A DNA stretch of 64,000 bases from an uncultured Anaeroplasmataceae bacterium. Lineage in GTDB: Bacteria > Bacillota_I > Bacilli_A > Acholeplasmatales > Anaeroplasmataceae. The stretch is taken from contig CAJTTN010000006.1 in the NCBI GenBank assembly GCA_910579215.1, positions 1 through 64,000 of the forward strand, given 5' to 3'. The translations under genes and the position numbers were made by a program. How positions within the stretch are numbered: the first letter of the stretch is position 1; each line of letters opens with the position of its first letter. Shown one piece after another: positions 37,273 to 47,269 of this stretch. Below the pieces are notes generated by a model. It was given only the letters and a program-made list of their open reading frames with translations, was not told the origin of the DNA and made no database searches.

Positions 37273-39342
37273 ATGCGTTATACAATGATGGCATTTATTG
37301 ATAGTTATGATGAGATTACCTTTCTTGTACAAAGAAAAAATAGATTTAAAGCCAAAAGCTTTAAGCTATACGATGAAGATACCTTTGTAGAGGATTTAAC
37401 AATTTTATATCACGCAAATGAGCATAATCTAGTGAAAATAGGGTTGCGCTTTACACATCGCTTAGATTTACATCATAATTATTATATTATAGATGATTTA
37501 AAGCATCATGTTCCTGTATATTCTGGGAGTATTGTTCGTACAACTGAATTTGAATATGAATATTATTATGAAGGACCACTTGGCTTTGCTTATACCAAAG
37601 AGGAAACTACCTTTCGTGTGTGGAGTCCAGTAGCTAAGTCTATTTATGTAAGTGTGTGTTATACGGATGGAAGCTTAGATCGTAGAGATTTAACCTATAC
37701 AAAGAATGGAGTATGGGTAGTTAAAATTCCAGGAGATTTAGAGGGCGCTAGCTATGTCTACTACGTCAAGATGTTTGACTACTATGAGAAGGTTTTAGAT
37801 CCTTATGGAATTGCCTCTACTGCTAATCGGGAAGCAAACTTTGTAATTGATGTTCATAAGCTTTATAAAGCAAAATATAGCAAGCCTAGCTTTTCTGGTT
37901 TGTCTGTAGATGCAGTGATTTATGAGGCTCATGTTCGTGATTTGACCTGTATGCTTGAAAAAGAAAAAAAGGGGACCTACTTAGGCTTGTTGGAGGAAAG
38001 CAAAGATCGTGGCTTAAATTATATTTCCTCCTTAGGTGTTACCCATTTACAGCTTATGCCTATATTTGATTTTGGTGCTGTCGATGATTTAAAAAGAGAT
38101 TTATTTTATAACTGGGGCTATAATCCTGAACAATATTTTGTTCCAAGTGGCTGGTTTTCTCAAAACCCTAAGGATCCATATTCTAGACTGAATGAGGTTT
38201 TGATGCTTATTGATGAAGCTCATAAAAGAGGAATGAGAGTAGTTATGGATGTTGTATATAATCACGTCTTTGATCGTAAAAACTTTCCCTTTGAAAAGCT
38301 TTGCCCAGGATATTTTTATCGTGTAGATGGCTATGGTAACTACACCAATTCTTCTGGCTGTGGAAATGATTTAGCTACAGAAAAAAGAATGTGCTCTCGT
38401 TTTATTACAGATAATTTATTATATTGGACGAAATTCTTTGGTGTTTCAGGCTTTCGTTTTGATTTAATGGGACTTTTAGATATTGAAACATTGAAATATT
38501 CTTATAAAAGATTAAAAGAGGTTGAACCAAATATTTTGGTATATGGTGAAGGCTGGAATATGCCTAATACAATACCTGATGCATTTAGACCACATGCCTA
38601 TAATCATTATAAAATGCCATATTATGGCTTCTTTAATGATAAATATCGTGAAGCACTTAAGGGAAGTCAATGGAATCATAGCCTAGGCTATGCCTTTGGT
38701 TCAGAGGCTCATCCAAGAGATATTTTTCATTTGCTAGGGGGGAGTCTTTATGATGGGTATCGCTTCTTAAGTCCTAATCAAACAATTAATTATGTAGAGT
38801 GCCATGATAATTATACAATTTTTGATTTTGCTACTCATTGTGTTGGTATAAAGGAAGAGGAAGCAATCGTTGGCTGTAGGCTAGCTCTTGAAATGGTTGC
38901 AATATCCTTAGGTACAGTATTTATTCATGCAGGAGAAGAATTTTATCGCACAAAAAATGGGATAGAAAATTCTTATAAATCTGAAGATTTTATCAATCGT
39001 TATGATTATGCTAGAAAGGATCAATTTAAGCAGGATATTGCTGGATTACGAGATTTGCTTGCCATTAGAAAGCAATATAAAGAATTTAGAATGCATAATC
39101 CTCATGAAATTGAACAGAAGATGATTTTTATGGAGGAGTTTTCAAATCTGCATACCGTTTGTTATTATCTGGAAGGAGCAGAATACAGACTAGTTGTAGT
39201 AGTGAAAAACACAAGAGATTCCTATTCCTTACTTTTAAATCATGCAACGATGATATATGGAAATCATCAGGCTTTAAATTTGCAACAGGAAAATTATCTT
39301 TTAGAGGATATAGGAGTTTATATATTTAAGGAGGTACGATGA
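37273..39342 (+). CDS. pulA: Type I pullulanase (GH13_14)
   Basis: Debranches alpha-1,6 linkages in pullulan, glycogen or starch. The 689-residue protein has an N-terminal beta domain, a CBM48-like domain (EETTFRVWSPVAKSIYV) and the GH13 barrel: YNWGYNPEQYFVPSG typical of pullulanases, MDVVYNHV, the nucleophile in GFRFDLMG, the acid in VYGEGW and the stabiliser in VECHDNY. No signal peptide, so it acts inside the cell, probably on glycogen or imported maltodextrins. It is 3 bases from cca and overlaps the next gene. Confidence 0.96.
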   Translation: MRYTMMAFIDSYDEITFLVQRKNRFKAKSFKLYDEDTFVEDLTILYHANEHNLVKIGLRFTHRLDLHHNYYIIDDLKHHVPVYSGSIVRTTEFEYEYYYEGPLGFAYTKEETTFRVWSPVAKSIYVSVCYTDGSLDRRDLTYTKNGVWVVKIPGDLEGASYVYYVKMFDYYEKVLDPYGIASTANREANFVIDVHKLYKAKYSKPSFSGLSVDAVIYEAHVRDLTCMLEKEKKGTYLGLLEESKDRGLNYISSLGVTHLQLMPIFDFGAVDDLKRDLFYNWGYNPEQYFVPSGWFSQNPKDPYSRLNEVLMLIDEAHKRGMRVVMDVVYNHVFDRKNFPFEKLCPGYFYRVDGYGNYTNSSGCGNDLATEKRMCSRFITDNLLYWTKFFGVSGFRFDLMGLLDIETLKYSYKRLKEVEPNILVYGEGWNMPNTIPDAFRPHAYNHYKMPYYGFFNDKYREALKGSQWNHSLGYAFGSEAHPRDIFHLLGGSLYDGYRFLSPNQTINYVECHDNYTIFDFATHCVGIKEEEAIVGCRLALEMVAISLGTVFIHAGEEFYRTKNGIENSYKSEDFINRYDYARKDQFKQDIAGLRDLLAIRKQYKEFRMHNPHEIEQKMIFMEEFSNLHTVCYYLEGAEYRLVVVVKNTRDSYSLLLNHATMIYGNHQALNLQQENYLLEDIGVYIFKEVR

Positions 39343-40220
39343 TGGAGCTTTTAGGGAAGGTTGTTGCTTCTAATGTCTCTGATGGGTTACAAAATTTAGC
39401 AATAACAGACGAAATGGGAAATACATGGAATTTAAAGGCACCATTGGAGGAAACCTTTAAATTAAATTATATTTATAAATTTCAATGTAATAAGGTGATA
39501 AAAGAGCGTGTAAGCTATACGATTGAATCTTATCTATCTATTGATAATCTTGATGTTGCAGAGCAGGATGAAATATTGAGAAGGTTTTTTCCTGCATCAC
39601 CACTTACGTTGCAGGAATCTATTGAAATAATTGAATCCTATCTAAACCAAATTCAAAATGAAATAATTAAAAAAATAACAGAAGTAATATTGCTAGAGGC
39701 TAAAGAGAAATTCTATATCTATCCGGCAGCAACCCGTATGCACCATGCCTATGTGGGTGGCTTAGCTTATCATGCAATTGGTATGCTAAGATTAGCTAAA
39801 AGCTTTCTGGAAAATTATCCTTACCTAAAAGCAGATTATGTTTATGCAGGAATCATTCTTCATGATTTTGGGAAAATCAAGGAGCTTACAGGGGTTGAGG
39901 CAACGGAATATACTGTAGATGGACAGCTTTTAGGGCATTTGGTTATAGGTGCACTAGAGGTAAATCGTGTAGCTATTCAGCTTGGCTTTCAAAATACAAA
40001 GGAGGTTAGGAGTTTACTTCACATGCTCATAAGCCATCATGGACAGCCTCAATATGGAGCTGCGAAGCGTCCTATGACTCCAGAGGCAGTGGCTCTCTGG
40101 TATATTGATACAATTGATTCAAAATTTAGAGCCTTGGGAGAGGAATTGAATAAAACAGAAGTGGATCATTTTACAGATACGATTGGTGTTTTAGATAAAG
40201 TGAAAATATATAAAGAATAG
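39342..40220 (+). CDS. YhaM-like 3'-5' exoribonuclease (HD domain)
   Basis: A 292-residue protein with an N-terminal OB-like fold and an HD phosphohydrolase domain: MHHAYVGGLAYH, ILHDFGKIKE, LISHHGQ and a downstream Asp in DTIDSK. This order is characteristic of YhaM, a metal-dependent RNase in Bacillota. AGGAGG lies upstream of two consecutive ATG codons (39339 and 39342); either may start the protein. It overlaps the pulA stop. Confidence 0.88.
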   Translation: MELLGKVVASNVSDGLQNLAITDEMGNTWNLKAPLEETFKLNYIYKFQCNKVIKERVSYTIESYLSIDNLDVAEQDEILRRFFPASPLTLQESIEIIESYLNQIQNEIIKKITEVILLEAKEKFYIYPAATRMHHAYVGGLAYHAIGMLRLAKSFLENYPYLKADYVYAGIILHDFGKIKELTGVEATEYTVDGQLLGHLVIGALEVNRVAIQLGFQNTKEVRSLLHMLISHHGQPQYGAAKRPMTPEAVALWYIDTIDSKFRALGEELNKTEVDHFTDTIGVLDKVKIYKE

Positions 40221-40365
40221 GTTATAAGTGATAAGCTGTTGTCCAATGAAATGGGATAATAGTTGCTATAACAAACAGGGTGAATCTATTAGCTGTTAGT
40301 TTTAAAACAATTTACGGCTATAGTTTAACATATAATCAAAAAAGAAAAGAAAGTAGGGATGTAGG

Positions 40366-41298
40366 ATGAACAAAAAATTAGAATCTTTTTTGAAGGAACA
40401 AAATTTTACAATGGAAACGAAAGGGGCTTATAGTTTCATTAATGATTATCAGGTAGCTATTAGTGAAGTAAAGGTGTACGCAGCTGTTATGCCTATGGCT
40501 TGTATTTTTAGTTATATTAGTGAAGAAAAACTGCCAGTAGTTATGGAATATATGAAGACGAATAAAAAATCTTTAAAGATTCTTAACTATGAGATATCTC
40601 CGATGGGTGTTTCATTTTCCTTTAGAAACAACAAATATGCAGATTTTCTTGAGACAATCCAAAGGATTAGTGCATATTTAAAGGAACAAGAAACCTTAAA
40701 CAAGGCGTATTGCCCATATAGTGGAGCACCTTTAGAGGAAGAGCAAAAGAAGAAATTGTTTTACAAAAGCTTTATTGTTTTCTTAAATGAAGAGAGTGTG
40801 TTAAAAATTAATGAGGATATCAAAAGAGAGGAAGAAGCTTATAAAAATGCGCCAAATAATTATTTAAAGGGAGCATTAGGAGCTGTTGTAGGTGGGGCCC
40901 TTGGAGCTATAGTTTGGGTTGTTGTAGGAGCCTTACTTGGGTTAATTTCAGGATGGATTGCTTTGTTAATTGCTATATTGGCAGGCCTTGGCTATGATAA
41001 AATGAAAGGAAAAGCCAATTATACAAAGATTATAATTTCTAGCTTAGTAACGCTTGTATACGCCCTTTTTTCAATGTTTTTAGTATACGTTCTTTTAGTT
41101 CAAAATGAAATGAGGATAGAGGGAATTGCAGGCAATCCTGTATCTATTCTTTTTGAATTATTAGCAAATAGTGAGGAGCTTCGCTCTGGATTTATTAAGG
41201 ATATGGTGTTTGGATTGATTTTTGGTATATTAGGAGTAGTTTTATCCTTCTTCCAAATGAAAAAATCATTACACCAAAAACAAGATATATTAAAGTAA
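40366..41298 (+). CDS. Hypothetical membrane protein
   Basis: A 310-residue protein of no family I recognise. Residues 1-165 are soluble, with an isolated CPYSGAPL motif that resembles half of a zinc knuckle. Four hydrophobic segments follow (about 168-190 and 190-208, Gly/Ala-rich with a GALGAVVGGALGAIVW stretch, then 222-248 and 282-303). The ATG follows GTAGGGATG. A terminator separates it from the pheST leader, so it is monocistronic. Confidence 0.7.
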   Translation: MNKKLESFLKEQNFTMETKGAYSFINDYQVAISEVKVYAAVMPMACIFSYISEEKLPVVMEYMKTNKKSLKILNYEISPMGVSFSFRNNKYADFLETIQRISAYLKEQETLNKAYCPYSGAPLEEEQKKKLFYKSFIVFLNEESVLKINEDIKREEEAYKNAPNNYLKGALGAVVGGALGAIVWVVVGALLGLISGWIALLIAILAGLGYDKMKGKANYTKIIISSLVTLVYALFSMFLVYVLLVQNEMRIEGIAGNPVSILFELLANSEELRSGFIKDMVFGLIFGILGVVLSFFQMKKSLHQKQDILK

Positions 41299-41330
41299 GA
41301 GTAAATTTAGCTATTTTTTTAGAAATTAGG

Positions 41331-41362
41331 CATGCTGTATTTCATTCATCAGCATGTCTTTT
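41331..41362 (+). terminator. Terminator after the hypothetical membrane protein
   Basis: CATGCTG (41331-41337) pairs with CAGCATG (41350-41356), followed by TCTTTTTT. Confidence 0.75.
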
Positions 41363-41469
41363 TTGATGAATGTGAATGTGCATTTTAATGTTTTTTATTT
41401 GATTTTATATTATAATGGTTGCATATTGATTTAAGTTTTGATAAAATATAATACATATAAAGTGAGGAT

Positions 41470-41675
41470 AAAGGAACATGGTAAGGTAAGTTTATTCTAG
41501 AGAGGAGGAAATGGTGAAAGCCTCCATAAAATGCCTTATGAATTCACCTTTGGAGTGATGCTAATCCCATCCGTATGTAGGGCGTTAACCTAAAAAGAGT
41601 GCTATAATTAAATTATAGAACTAGGGTGGTACCGCGGAACATTCGTCCTTAGAGCAATCTAAGGATTTTTTTTAT
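41470..41675 (+). ncRNA. T-box riboswitch (Phe, UUC specifier)
   Basis: The T-box sequence AGGGTGGTACCGCG is at 41623-41636. Stem I features (AGAGAGGAG and GGTGAAAGCC) lie around 41500-41523, and the specifier loop segment GAATTCACC places UUC (Phe) at 41543-41545. The terminator is TCCTTAG/CTAAGGA (41646-41665) with a T-run. Uncharged tRNA-Phe would stabilise the antiterminator and switch on pheST. Confidence 0.95.
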
Positions 41676-41688
41676 TGGAGGAAAAGAT

Positions 41689-42729
41689 ATGAAAGAATTA
41701 GAACAATTAGATCATGTAGTAGATTCGTTAGAAGAAGAATTGCAATTAATTGATGACTTAAACCAGCTTCAGCAAAAGAAGGCTAGCTATTTAGGTAAAA
41801 AAGGCGTGATTGCTCAAGCGATGGCAAATATGAGAGATTTAACAATAGAGGCAAGAAAAGAAATTGGAATGCGTTCTAATAAGATTAAGCAAATGCTAGA
41901 GGAGCGCTTTGAAAAAAAAAGACAGGCCTTAGAGGATGCAATTATAGAGAAAAAACTAAAGGCAGAGGCTATTGATGTTACACTTCCAGGAGTTCAGCTT
42001 CCTATAGGTGGAATTCATCCTCTAAATCAAACGATAATGGATTTAGAGGATTTGTATATAGCTATGGGCTATACGATTGCAGAAGGTCCAGAGATAGAAA
42101 CAGATGAATTTTGTTTTGAAAAATTGAACTTACCTAAAGGACATCCAGCAAGAGATATGCAGGATACCTTCTATATTAATCCTGAGCTTTTGCTAAGAAG
42201 TCAAACCTCTCCTGTACAGGTTAGAACAATGCTAGAAAAAAAAGGTGAGCCTATTAAGATTGTTTGTCCTGGAAAGGTCTATCGTAGAGATGCAGATGAT
42301 GCAACGCATTCTCACCAATTTATGCAATTTGAGGGATTAGTCTTGGGTGCAGATATAACTTTAGCTGATTTAAAGGGTGCCCTACTAGAAATGGCTAAAA
42401 AAATGTTTGGAGAGGATCGCCAAATTCGTCTTCGTCCTTCCTTTTTCCCGTTTACAGAGCCCTCTGTAGAGGTAGATGTATCCTGTGGCTTATGTGGAGG
42501 CAAAGGCTGTTCTGTTTGTAAAAATACAGGATGGATTGAAATTTTAGGGGCTGGAATGGTAAATGATAACGTCCTAAGGATGTGTGGCTATGACCCAGAA
42601 AAAATTCAAGGCTTTGCTTTTGGAATTGGAATTGAAAGAATTACCATGCTAAAATATCGTATCGATGATATTAGAAATTTTTATATCAATGACGTGAGAT
42701 TTTTAAATCAGTTTAAGGAGGTTAAATAA
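41689..42729 (+). CDS. pheS: Phenylalanyl-tRNA synthetase alpha subunit
   Basis: Catalytic subunit of the alpha2-beta2 enzyme, 346 residues. The N-terminal coiled-coil (tRNA contact) precedes class II motifs: [35 protein letters not shown] and the C-terminal [32 protein letters not shown] segment shows the Cys-rich insert common in Bacillota. Controlled by the T-box leader and 1 base from pheT. Confidence 0.98.
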   Translation: MKELEQLDHVVDSLEEELQLIDDLNQLQQKKASYLGKKGVIAQAMANMRDLTIEARKEIGMRSNKIKQMLEERFEKKRQALEDAIIEKKLKAEAIDVTLPGVQLPIGGIHPLNQTIMDLEDLYIAMGYTIAEGPEIETDEFCFEKLNLPKGHPARDMQDTFYINPELLLRSQTSPVQVRTMLEKKGEPIKIVCPGKVYRRDADDATHSHQFMQFEGLVLGADITLADLKGALLEMAKKMFGEDRQIRLRPSFFPFTEPSVEVDVSCGLCGGKGCSVCKNTGWIEILGAGMVNDNVLRMCGYDPEKIQGFAFGIGIERITMLKYRIDDIRNFYINDVRFLNQFKEVK

Positions 42730-42730
42730 T

Positions 42731-45103
42731 ATGAAGCTATCTAAAAATTGGTTAAAGGATTATTTAAACTTAGATAAAATTACAGATGAAGAGTTACAAA
42801 ATATTATAGGCTTTCATGTGTGTGAGATAGAAGCTTATAAGAAAATGGTGGAGGCAACAAATTTATCTATAGGTAAGGTCATAGAATGCGTGATGCATCC
42901 CGATAGTGACCATTTACATGTTTGTCAGGTGGAAGTTAGACCTAATGAAATCTCTCAAATTGTATGCGGTGCTCCAAATGTTTGTACAGGCGCTAAGGTT
43001 ATAGTTGCATTACCTGGAGCTATATTACCTGGTGATTTTAAAATAAAGCCGTCTAAAATTAGAGGAGTAGAATCCTTTGGTATGCTTTGTTCCTTACAGG
43101 AGCTAGGGATTGAAGAAAAGTATGTGGATGAAGCCTTTAAAAATGGAATATATCTTTTAGATGAGGATGCTCCAATAGGAGAGAGCCCTTTAGCTTATTT
43201 GGGATTTGATGATACAATTATAGACTTAGATGTCACCTCTAATCGTTCTGATTTATTGTCTATTGAAGGGGCTGCTTATGATATAGGTGCGGCATTAAAA
43301 CAACAGATTTACCCTATAGAGCCATCCTTTACAGCGTCTAGTAAGGATAATCCTGTTCATGTACAGGTGGAAACAGATAAGTGCTATAAATATTTAGCTA
43401 GATATATAGCTAACGTAGAAATCAAACCCTCTCCACAATGGCTAAAGGCAAGATTAATTGCTTGTGGTGTTCGTCCTATTAACAATGTTGTAGATATTAC
43501 GAATTTTGTTCTATTAGAAATGGGCCAGCCTCTCCATGCCTTTGATGCAGATGCATTAGGGAATACGATTGTTGTTAGAATGGCTAAGGAGAATGAGACA
43601 CTTACAACCTTAGATTCTATAGAACGTAAGCTTACGCAAGAGGATATCGTAATAACAGATGGAAAAGAAGCAGTTTGTGTTGCTGGAGTTATGGGAGGAC
43701 TTACGACTGAGGTAGAGGAAAAGACGAAAAACATTATTTTAGAAGCGGCTTACTTTGATCCTTTAAGTATAAGAAAAACCTCAAATCGACTTGGCTTGAA
43801 GAGTGAATCCTCAACAAGGTTTGAGCGTAAAATTGATTATGAACGTGTGGATAGAGCCTTAGATTATGCTGCACAGCTTTTAGAAGAGCTTTGTGGAGCT
43901 GAGATTTACTCTGGTGTTGCTAAGGATATTCGTGTAGTATTAGAGCCAAAAAGTGTTTATGTCACTTTAGAAAAAATCAATAAACTGTTAGGGACATCTT
44001 TAGTAAAAGAGGAATTAGAAGATATTTTTAATCATCTTCAATATACTTATGAAAAAATGAAAGATGGCTATCAAATTATTCTTCCTTCAAGGAGAATGGA
44101 TTTAGAACCAGCTTTACAGGATATAGCAGAGGATGTAGCTAGAATGTATGGCTATGAAAATATTCCAACCACCTTATCCTCAACACGGGATAAAGGGGGA
44201 CTGACCTATACACAAAAACGTATTCGCATTCTTCGCCAAATATTAGCCAATATGGGTTTGAATGAGACGGTTACCTATTCTTTAATAGCTAAAAAGGATT
44301 TAAATTTATATACCGAACAGCCTTTAGAGGCTATTGAGGTATTGATGCCTCTAACCGAGGATCGTGCAGTAATGCGACAAAGCTTACTTAATGGAGTTTT
44401 AGATGCCATAAGCTATAATAGAGCTCGCAAGCTAGAAGATTTAGCATTCTTTGAAATTGGAAATGTTTATTCAAAGGAAAAGGAATCTCTTAAGCTTGCT
44501 ATTGCCTTATCTGGCATGTTTTCCTCTCATTTATGGAAGGGCATGAAGCAAGAAGCTAGCTTTTATTTACTTAAGGGAATTTTGGAATCCTTATGTGATA
44601 AAATCAATATTTCTTTAAGCTTTACACCTTATCAGGGTATATCTACCTTTCATCCTGGAAGATGTGCAGCTATTGTATATCAAAATAAAAGGATAGGAAT
44701 TTTAGGTCAGCTTCATCCTAAATTTAGTAAAGATAGAGGACTCGGTACTACAGTGGCTCTAGAAATGGATTTAACTGAAATTTTAACAGACCAAAAGGGC
44801 TTTACTTATCAATCCATTAATAAGTTTCCAGCTATCACTAGAGATTTGGCCATTGTATGCCAAAAGGATATTCCAGCGGAAGAAATATCTAAGTTAATTA
44901 AGCAAACAGGAAAAAAGACATTAACTCGTGTAGAATTATTTGATGTTTATACGGGGGATACTATTGGTATAGATGAAAAATCCTTAGCATTTAAATTAGT
45001 TTTTGAGGATTCAAATAAAACCTTGGAGGCTGAGGAAGTTGACAAGCTTGTAGGCGCAATTTTAAAACGATTAGATTATGTTTATAAGGCTAAGCTAAGA
45101 TAA
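42731..45103 (+). CDS. pheT: Phenylalanyl-tRNA synthetase beta subunit
   Basis: Editing and tRNA-binding subunit, 790 residues. Domain order: N-terminal tRNA-binding (EMAP-like) domain, B3/B4 editing domain (with LGLKSESSTRFERKIDYE following), B5, a catalytic-like core and the C-terminal FDX-ACB anticodon-binding domain. Length matches the family. Confidence 0.98.
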   Translation: MKLSKNWLKDYLNLDKITDEELQNIIGFHVCEIEAYKKMVEATNLSIGKVIECVMHPDSDHLHVCQVEVRPNEISQIVCGAPNVCTGAKVIVALPGAILPGDFKIKPSKIRGVESFGMLCSLQELGIEEKYVDEAFKNGIYLLDEDAPIGESPLAYLGFDDTIIDLDVTSNRSDLLSIEGAAYDIGAALKQQIYPIEPSFTASSKDNPVHVQVETDKCYKYLARYIANVEIKPSPQWLKARLIACGVRPINNVVDITNFVLLEMGQPLHAFDADALGNTIVVRMAKENETLTTLDSIERKLTQEDIVITDGKEAVCVAGVMGGLTTEVEEKTKNIILEAAYFDPLSIRKTSNRLGLKSESSTRFERKIDYERVDRALDYAAQLLEELCGAEIYSGVAKDIRVVLEPKSVYVTLEKINKLLGTSLVKEELEDIFNHLQYTYEKMKDGYQIILPSRRMDLEPALQDIAEDVARMYGYENIPTTLSSTRDKGGLTYTQKRIRILRQILANMGLNETVTYSLIAKKDLNLYTEQPLEAIEVLMPLTEDRAVMRQSLLNGVLDAISYNRARKLEDLAFFEIGNVYSKEKESLKLAIALSGMFSSHLWKGMKQEASFYLLKGILESLCDKINISLSFTPYQGISTFHPGRCAAIVYQNKRIGILGQLHPKFSKDRGLGTTVALEMDLTEILTDQKGFTYQSINKFPAITRDLAIVCQKDIPAEEISKLIKQTGKKTLTRVELFDVYTGDTIGIDEKSLAFKLVFEDSNKTLEAEEVDKLVGAILKRLDYVYKAKLR

Positions 45104-45154
45104 TAATTATATGTTTGGTTGGCTTTAAAAAAAGCTTTATATCCCAAATATTAG

Positions 45155-45187
45155 ACAGCTACAATTTCTTTGTGGCTGTTTTTTTAA
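45155..45187 (+). terminator. Terminator of pheST
   Basis: ACAGC and ACAA arms (from 45155) pair with TTGT and GCTGT (to about 45179), followed by a T-run. Confidence 0.8.
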
Positions 45188-45199
45188 AATTCCTTCTGC

Positions 45200-45228
45200 T
45201 TGCATTTTTTTAAGGCATTAGGTATAAT
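45200..45228 (+). promoter_or_regulatory. Promoter of rlmN
   Basis: TTGCAT (45200-45205), a 17-bp spacer and TATAAT (45223-45228) lie 24 bp before the rlmN start. Confidence 0.75.
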
Positions 45229-45251
45229 TTAAAGGAAAGCTAGGTGATTTT

Positions 45252-46277
45252 ATGGAAAGTATATACAATTTTACAGAGGATATGCTAAAGGAATATTGGC
45301 TATCAAAGGGCGAAAAGCCTTTTCGTGCCTCTCAAATTATAGAATGGCTATACCGACATCAAATTACTTCCTTTGATGAAATCACAAATATGAAGAAGTC
45401 TTTGATAGAAGAATTGAAGCAGGATTTCACTTTAGATAGATTAGATTGTGTTGCAAATCAAAAATCTAAGGATGGAACTCGGAAATTTTTATTTCAATTA
45501 GAGGATGGAAATTTTATAGAATCTGTATTAATGCATCAGGAATATGGATATAGCGTTTGTGTCACATCAGAAGTGGGCTGTAACATGGATTGTCAATTTT
45601 GTGCAAGTGGTATGAAAAAGAAGCTTAGAAATCTAGAAGTCAAAGAAATGGTTCTTCAAATTTTAATGGTAGCCAAGCTTTCTAAGGTTCGTGTGAGTCA
45701 TGTTGTTATTATGGGAATTGGGGAGCCCTTTGATAATTATGAAAATGTCATATCCTTTTTAAAACTAATCAATCATCCTTTAGGCTTAGAAATAGGCGCT
45801 AGACATATTACGGTTTCTACCTGTGGATTAGTTCCTAAAATTTTGGAATATGCAAATTTTGATTTACAGGTAAATTTAGCTATTAGCCTACATGCTCCCA
45901 ATAATAAAATCCGCAACCAGCTAATGCCCATAAATAAGGCCTATCCTATAGAACAATTGCTGGATGCTATTGCTAAATATATAGAAAAAACGAATCGTAG
46001 AGTAACTATAGAATATATTTTATTAAAAGGAATTAATGATTCTATAGCTTGTGCAGACGAACTAGCAACAGTGTTACATGGATTAAATGTTTATGTGAAT
46101 TTGATTCCCTATAATGAGGTGGCAGGAAAGCCGTATGAACGCTCCACAAAGGAGGATATGATTGCCTTTTTTGATTGGTTAAAGAAAAGAAGAATTAATG
46201 TTCAACTTCGTAAAGAACAGGGCTCAGATATTGATGCGGCCTGTGGACAGCTACGTAGTAAGCATATGAAATCATGA
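45252..46277 (+). CDS. rlmN: Radical-SAM 23S rRNA/tRNA adenine-C2 methyltransferase RlmN
   Basis: Methylates A2503 of 23S rRNA and A37 of some tRNAs. The 341-residue protein has the radical-SAM CxxxCxxC cluster at C110, C114 and C117, MGIGEPFDNY, and the C-terminal catalytic Cys in AACGQLRSK. In Bacillus it precedes prpC-prkC-rsgA; here the next gene encodes only a PASTA protein. A strong terminator follows. Confidence 0.96.
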   Translation: MESIYNFTEDMLKEYWLSKGEKPFRASQIIEWLYRHQITSFDEITNMKKSLIEELKQDFTLDRLDCVANQKSKDGTRKFLFQLEDGNFIESVLMHQEYGYSVCVTSEVGCNMDCQFCASGMKKKLRNLEVKEMVLQILMVAKLSKVRVSHVVIMGIGEPFDNYENVISFLKLINHPLGLEIGARHITVSTCGLVPKILEYANFDLQVNLAISLHAPNNKIRNQLMPINKAYPIEQLLDAIAKYIEKTNRRVTIEYILLKGINDSIACADELATVLHGLNVYVNLIPYNEVAGKPYERSTKEDMIAFFDWLKKRRINVQLRKEQGSDIDAACGQLRSKHMKS

Positions 46278-46285
46278 TAGATTTC

Positions 46286-46311
46286 GCTCCTTTCCATAAG
46301 GAGCATTTTTT
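46286..46311 (+). terminator. Terminator after rlmN
   Basis: GCTCCTT (46286-46292) pairs with AAGGAGC (46298-46304), followed by ATTTTTTA. Confidence 0.8.
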
Positions 46312-46385
46312 ATCATTTCTTGCAGAAAAAGATGAAGTTTTTTTATAATATCTTTATTTTAGAAAATACTATAAATGGTGATGTT

Positions 46386-47261
46386 ATGAAATGGACTTTA
46401 CGTTTATGGATGGTTACACTTGCTATCCTATTGTTATGGATCTACTTTTTATTTATTTCTCCTAAAATATTTAATAATAAGGTAGTGAAAGTACCTGATG
46501 TATTAAATCTTAATGAAGCAGAGGCTATTCAAACCCTAAAGGAAAATAATATAAAATATCAAATTACCTATATTGAAAGTGAAAAAGAGGTTGCTTTAAA
46601 AACAGTTCCTTATGCAGGAACCAATATAAAGGCAGATTATGTTGTATCCTTATATATGGGAAAAATCATGCCAATGTCCTATAAAAGTTATCTTGGAAGA
46701 CTATATGACGATGTGGCTAAAGAAATAGAGCTCATGTGTAATAATTATGGATTGCAGCTTAAAATACAATATGAAGAAAATGACAATGCTGTAAAGGGAG
46801 TCATTATTAAGGAGTCTTTAGTAGATGGTTCATCATTAAATAAAGGGGATGAATTATGTCTAACTATAGCGGTAAATCATTTATCCTTTCTTATGCCAGA
46901 TTTTGTGGGAATGTCAATTGATGATGCCCTTGAGTTGATTGAAAAATATAATTTGAAAGTGAATCTTACCTATATTCCTACACCAGTTGATTCAGATATT
47001 ATTATCTTTCAATCTACACCTGCAAATACCTTAATATCAAAGAATAATCCGTATGCTTTAGATTTATATGTATCTAAAGGCGTTAAGCCCACATCAGTAA
47101 TTGATGTAAACTTTTTTGTAGAAACTATTTTAAATTTAAACTATGATTTAGAGGTGAATTATATCGATTCTAATGAAATTGGAAATAAATTAGTTGCGTT
47201 TCAGGTCCAAAAGTTATATGATAGTAATATAGTAAAATATATCCTTTGGATTTCAAAATAG
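46386..47261 (+). CDS. PASTA-domain membrane protein without a kinase domain
   Basis: A 291-residue protein: short basic start, one membrane helix (about 8-26), then extracellular PASTA units. Unit 1 (VKVPDVLNLNEAEAIQTL) and unit 3 (FLMPDFVGMSIDDALELI) are clear; units 2 and 4 are degenerate. PASTA domains sense muropeptides or lipid II in Ser/Thr kinases such as PrkC/StkP. It occupies the rlmN-rsgA interval where prpC and prkC are found in relatives, but no kinase or phosphatase sequence is present. ATG 46386 is preferred because the upstream region of the longer frame lacks a membrane-protein start. Confidence 0.85.
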   Translation: MKWTLRLWMVTLAILLLWIYFLFISPKIFNNKVVKVPDVLNLNEAEAIQTLKENNIKYQITYIESEKEVALKTVPYAGTNIKADYVVSLYMGKIMPMSYKSYLGRLYDDVAKEIELMCNNYGLQLKIQYEENDNAVKGVIIKESLVDGSSLNKGDELCLTIAVNHLSFLMPDFVGMSIDDALELIEKYNLKVNLTYIPTPVDSDIIIFQSTPANTLISKNNPYALDLYVSKGVKPTSVIDVNFFVETILNLNYDLEVNYIDSNEIGNKLVAFQVQKLYDSNIVKYILWISK

Positions 47262-47269
47262 GAGAGCGC

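Noticed and set aside
40221..40365. Possible small RNA or gene in the gap after the YhaM-like gene
   Set aside because: A TATAAT at 40331-40336 and weak inverted repeats are present, but no -35 box, open frame or terminator supports a separate gene; it is probably just the promoter region of the next gene.
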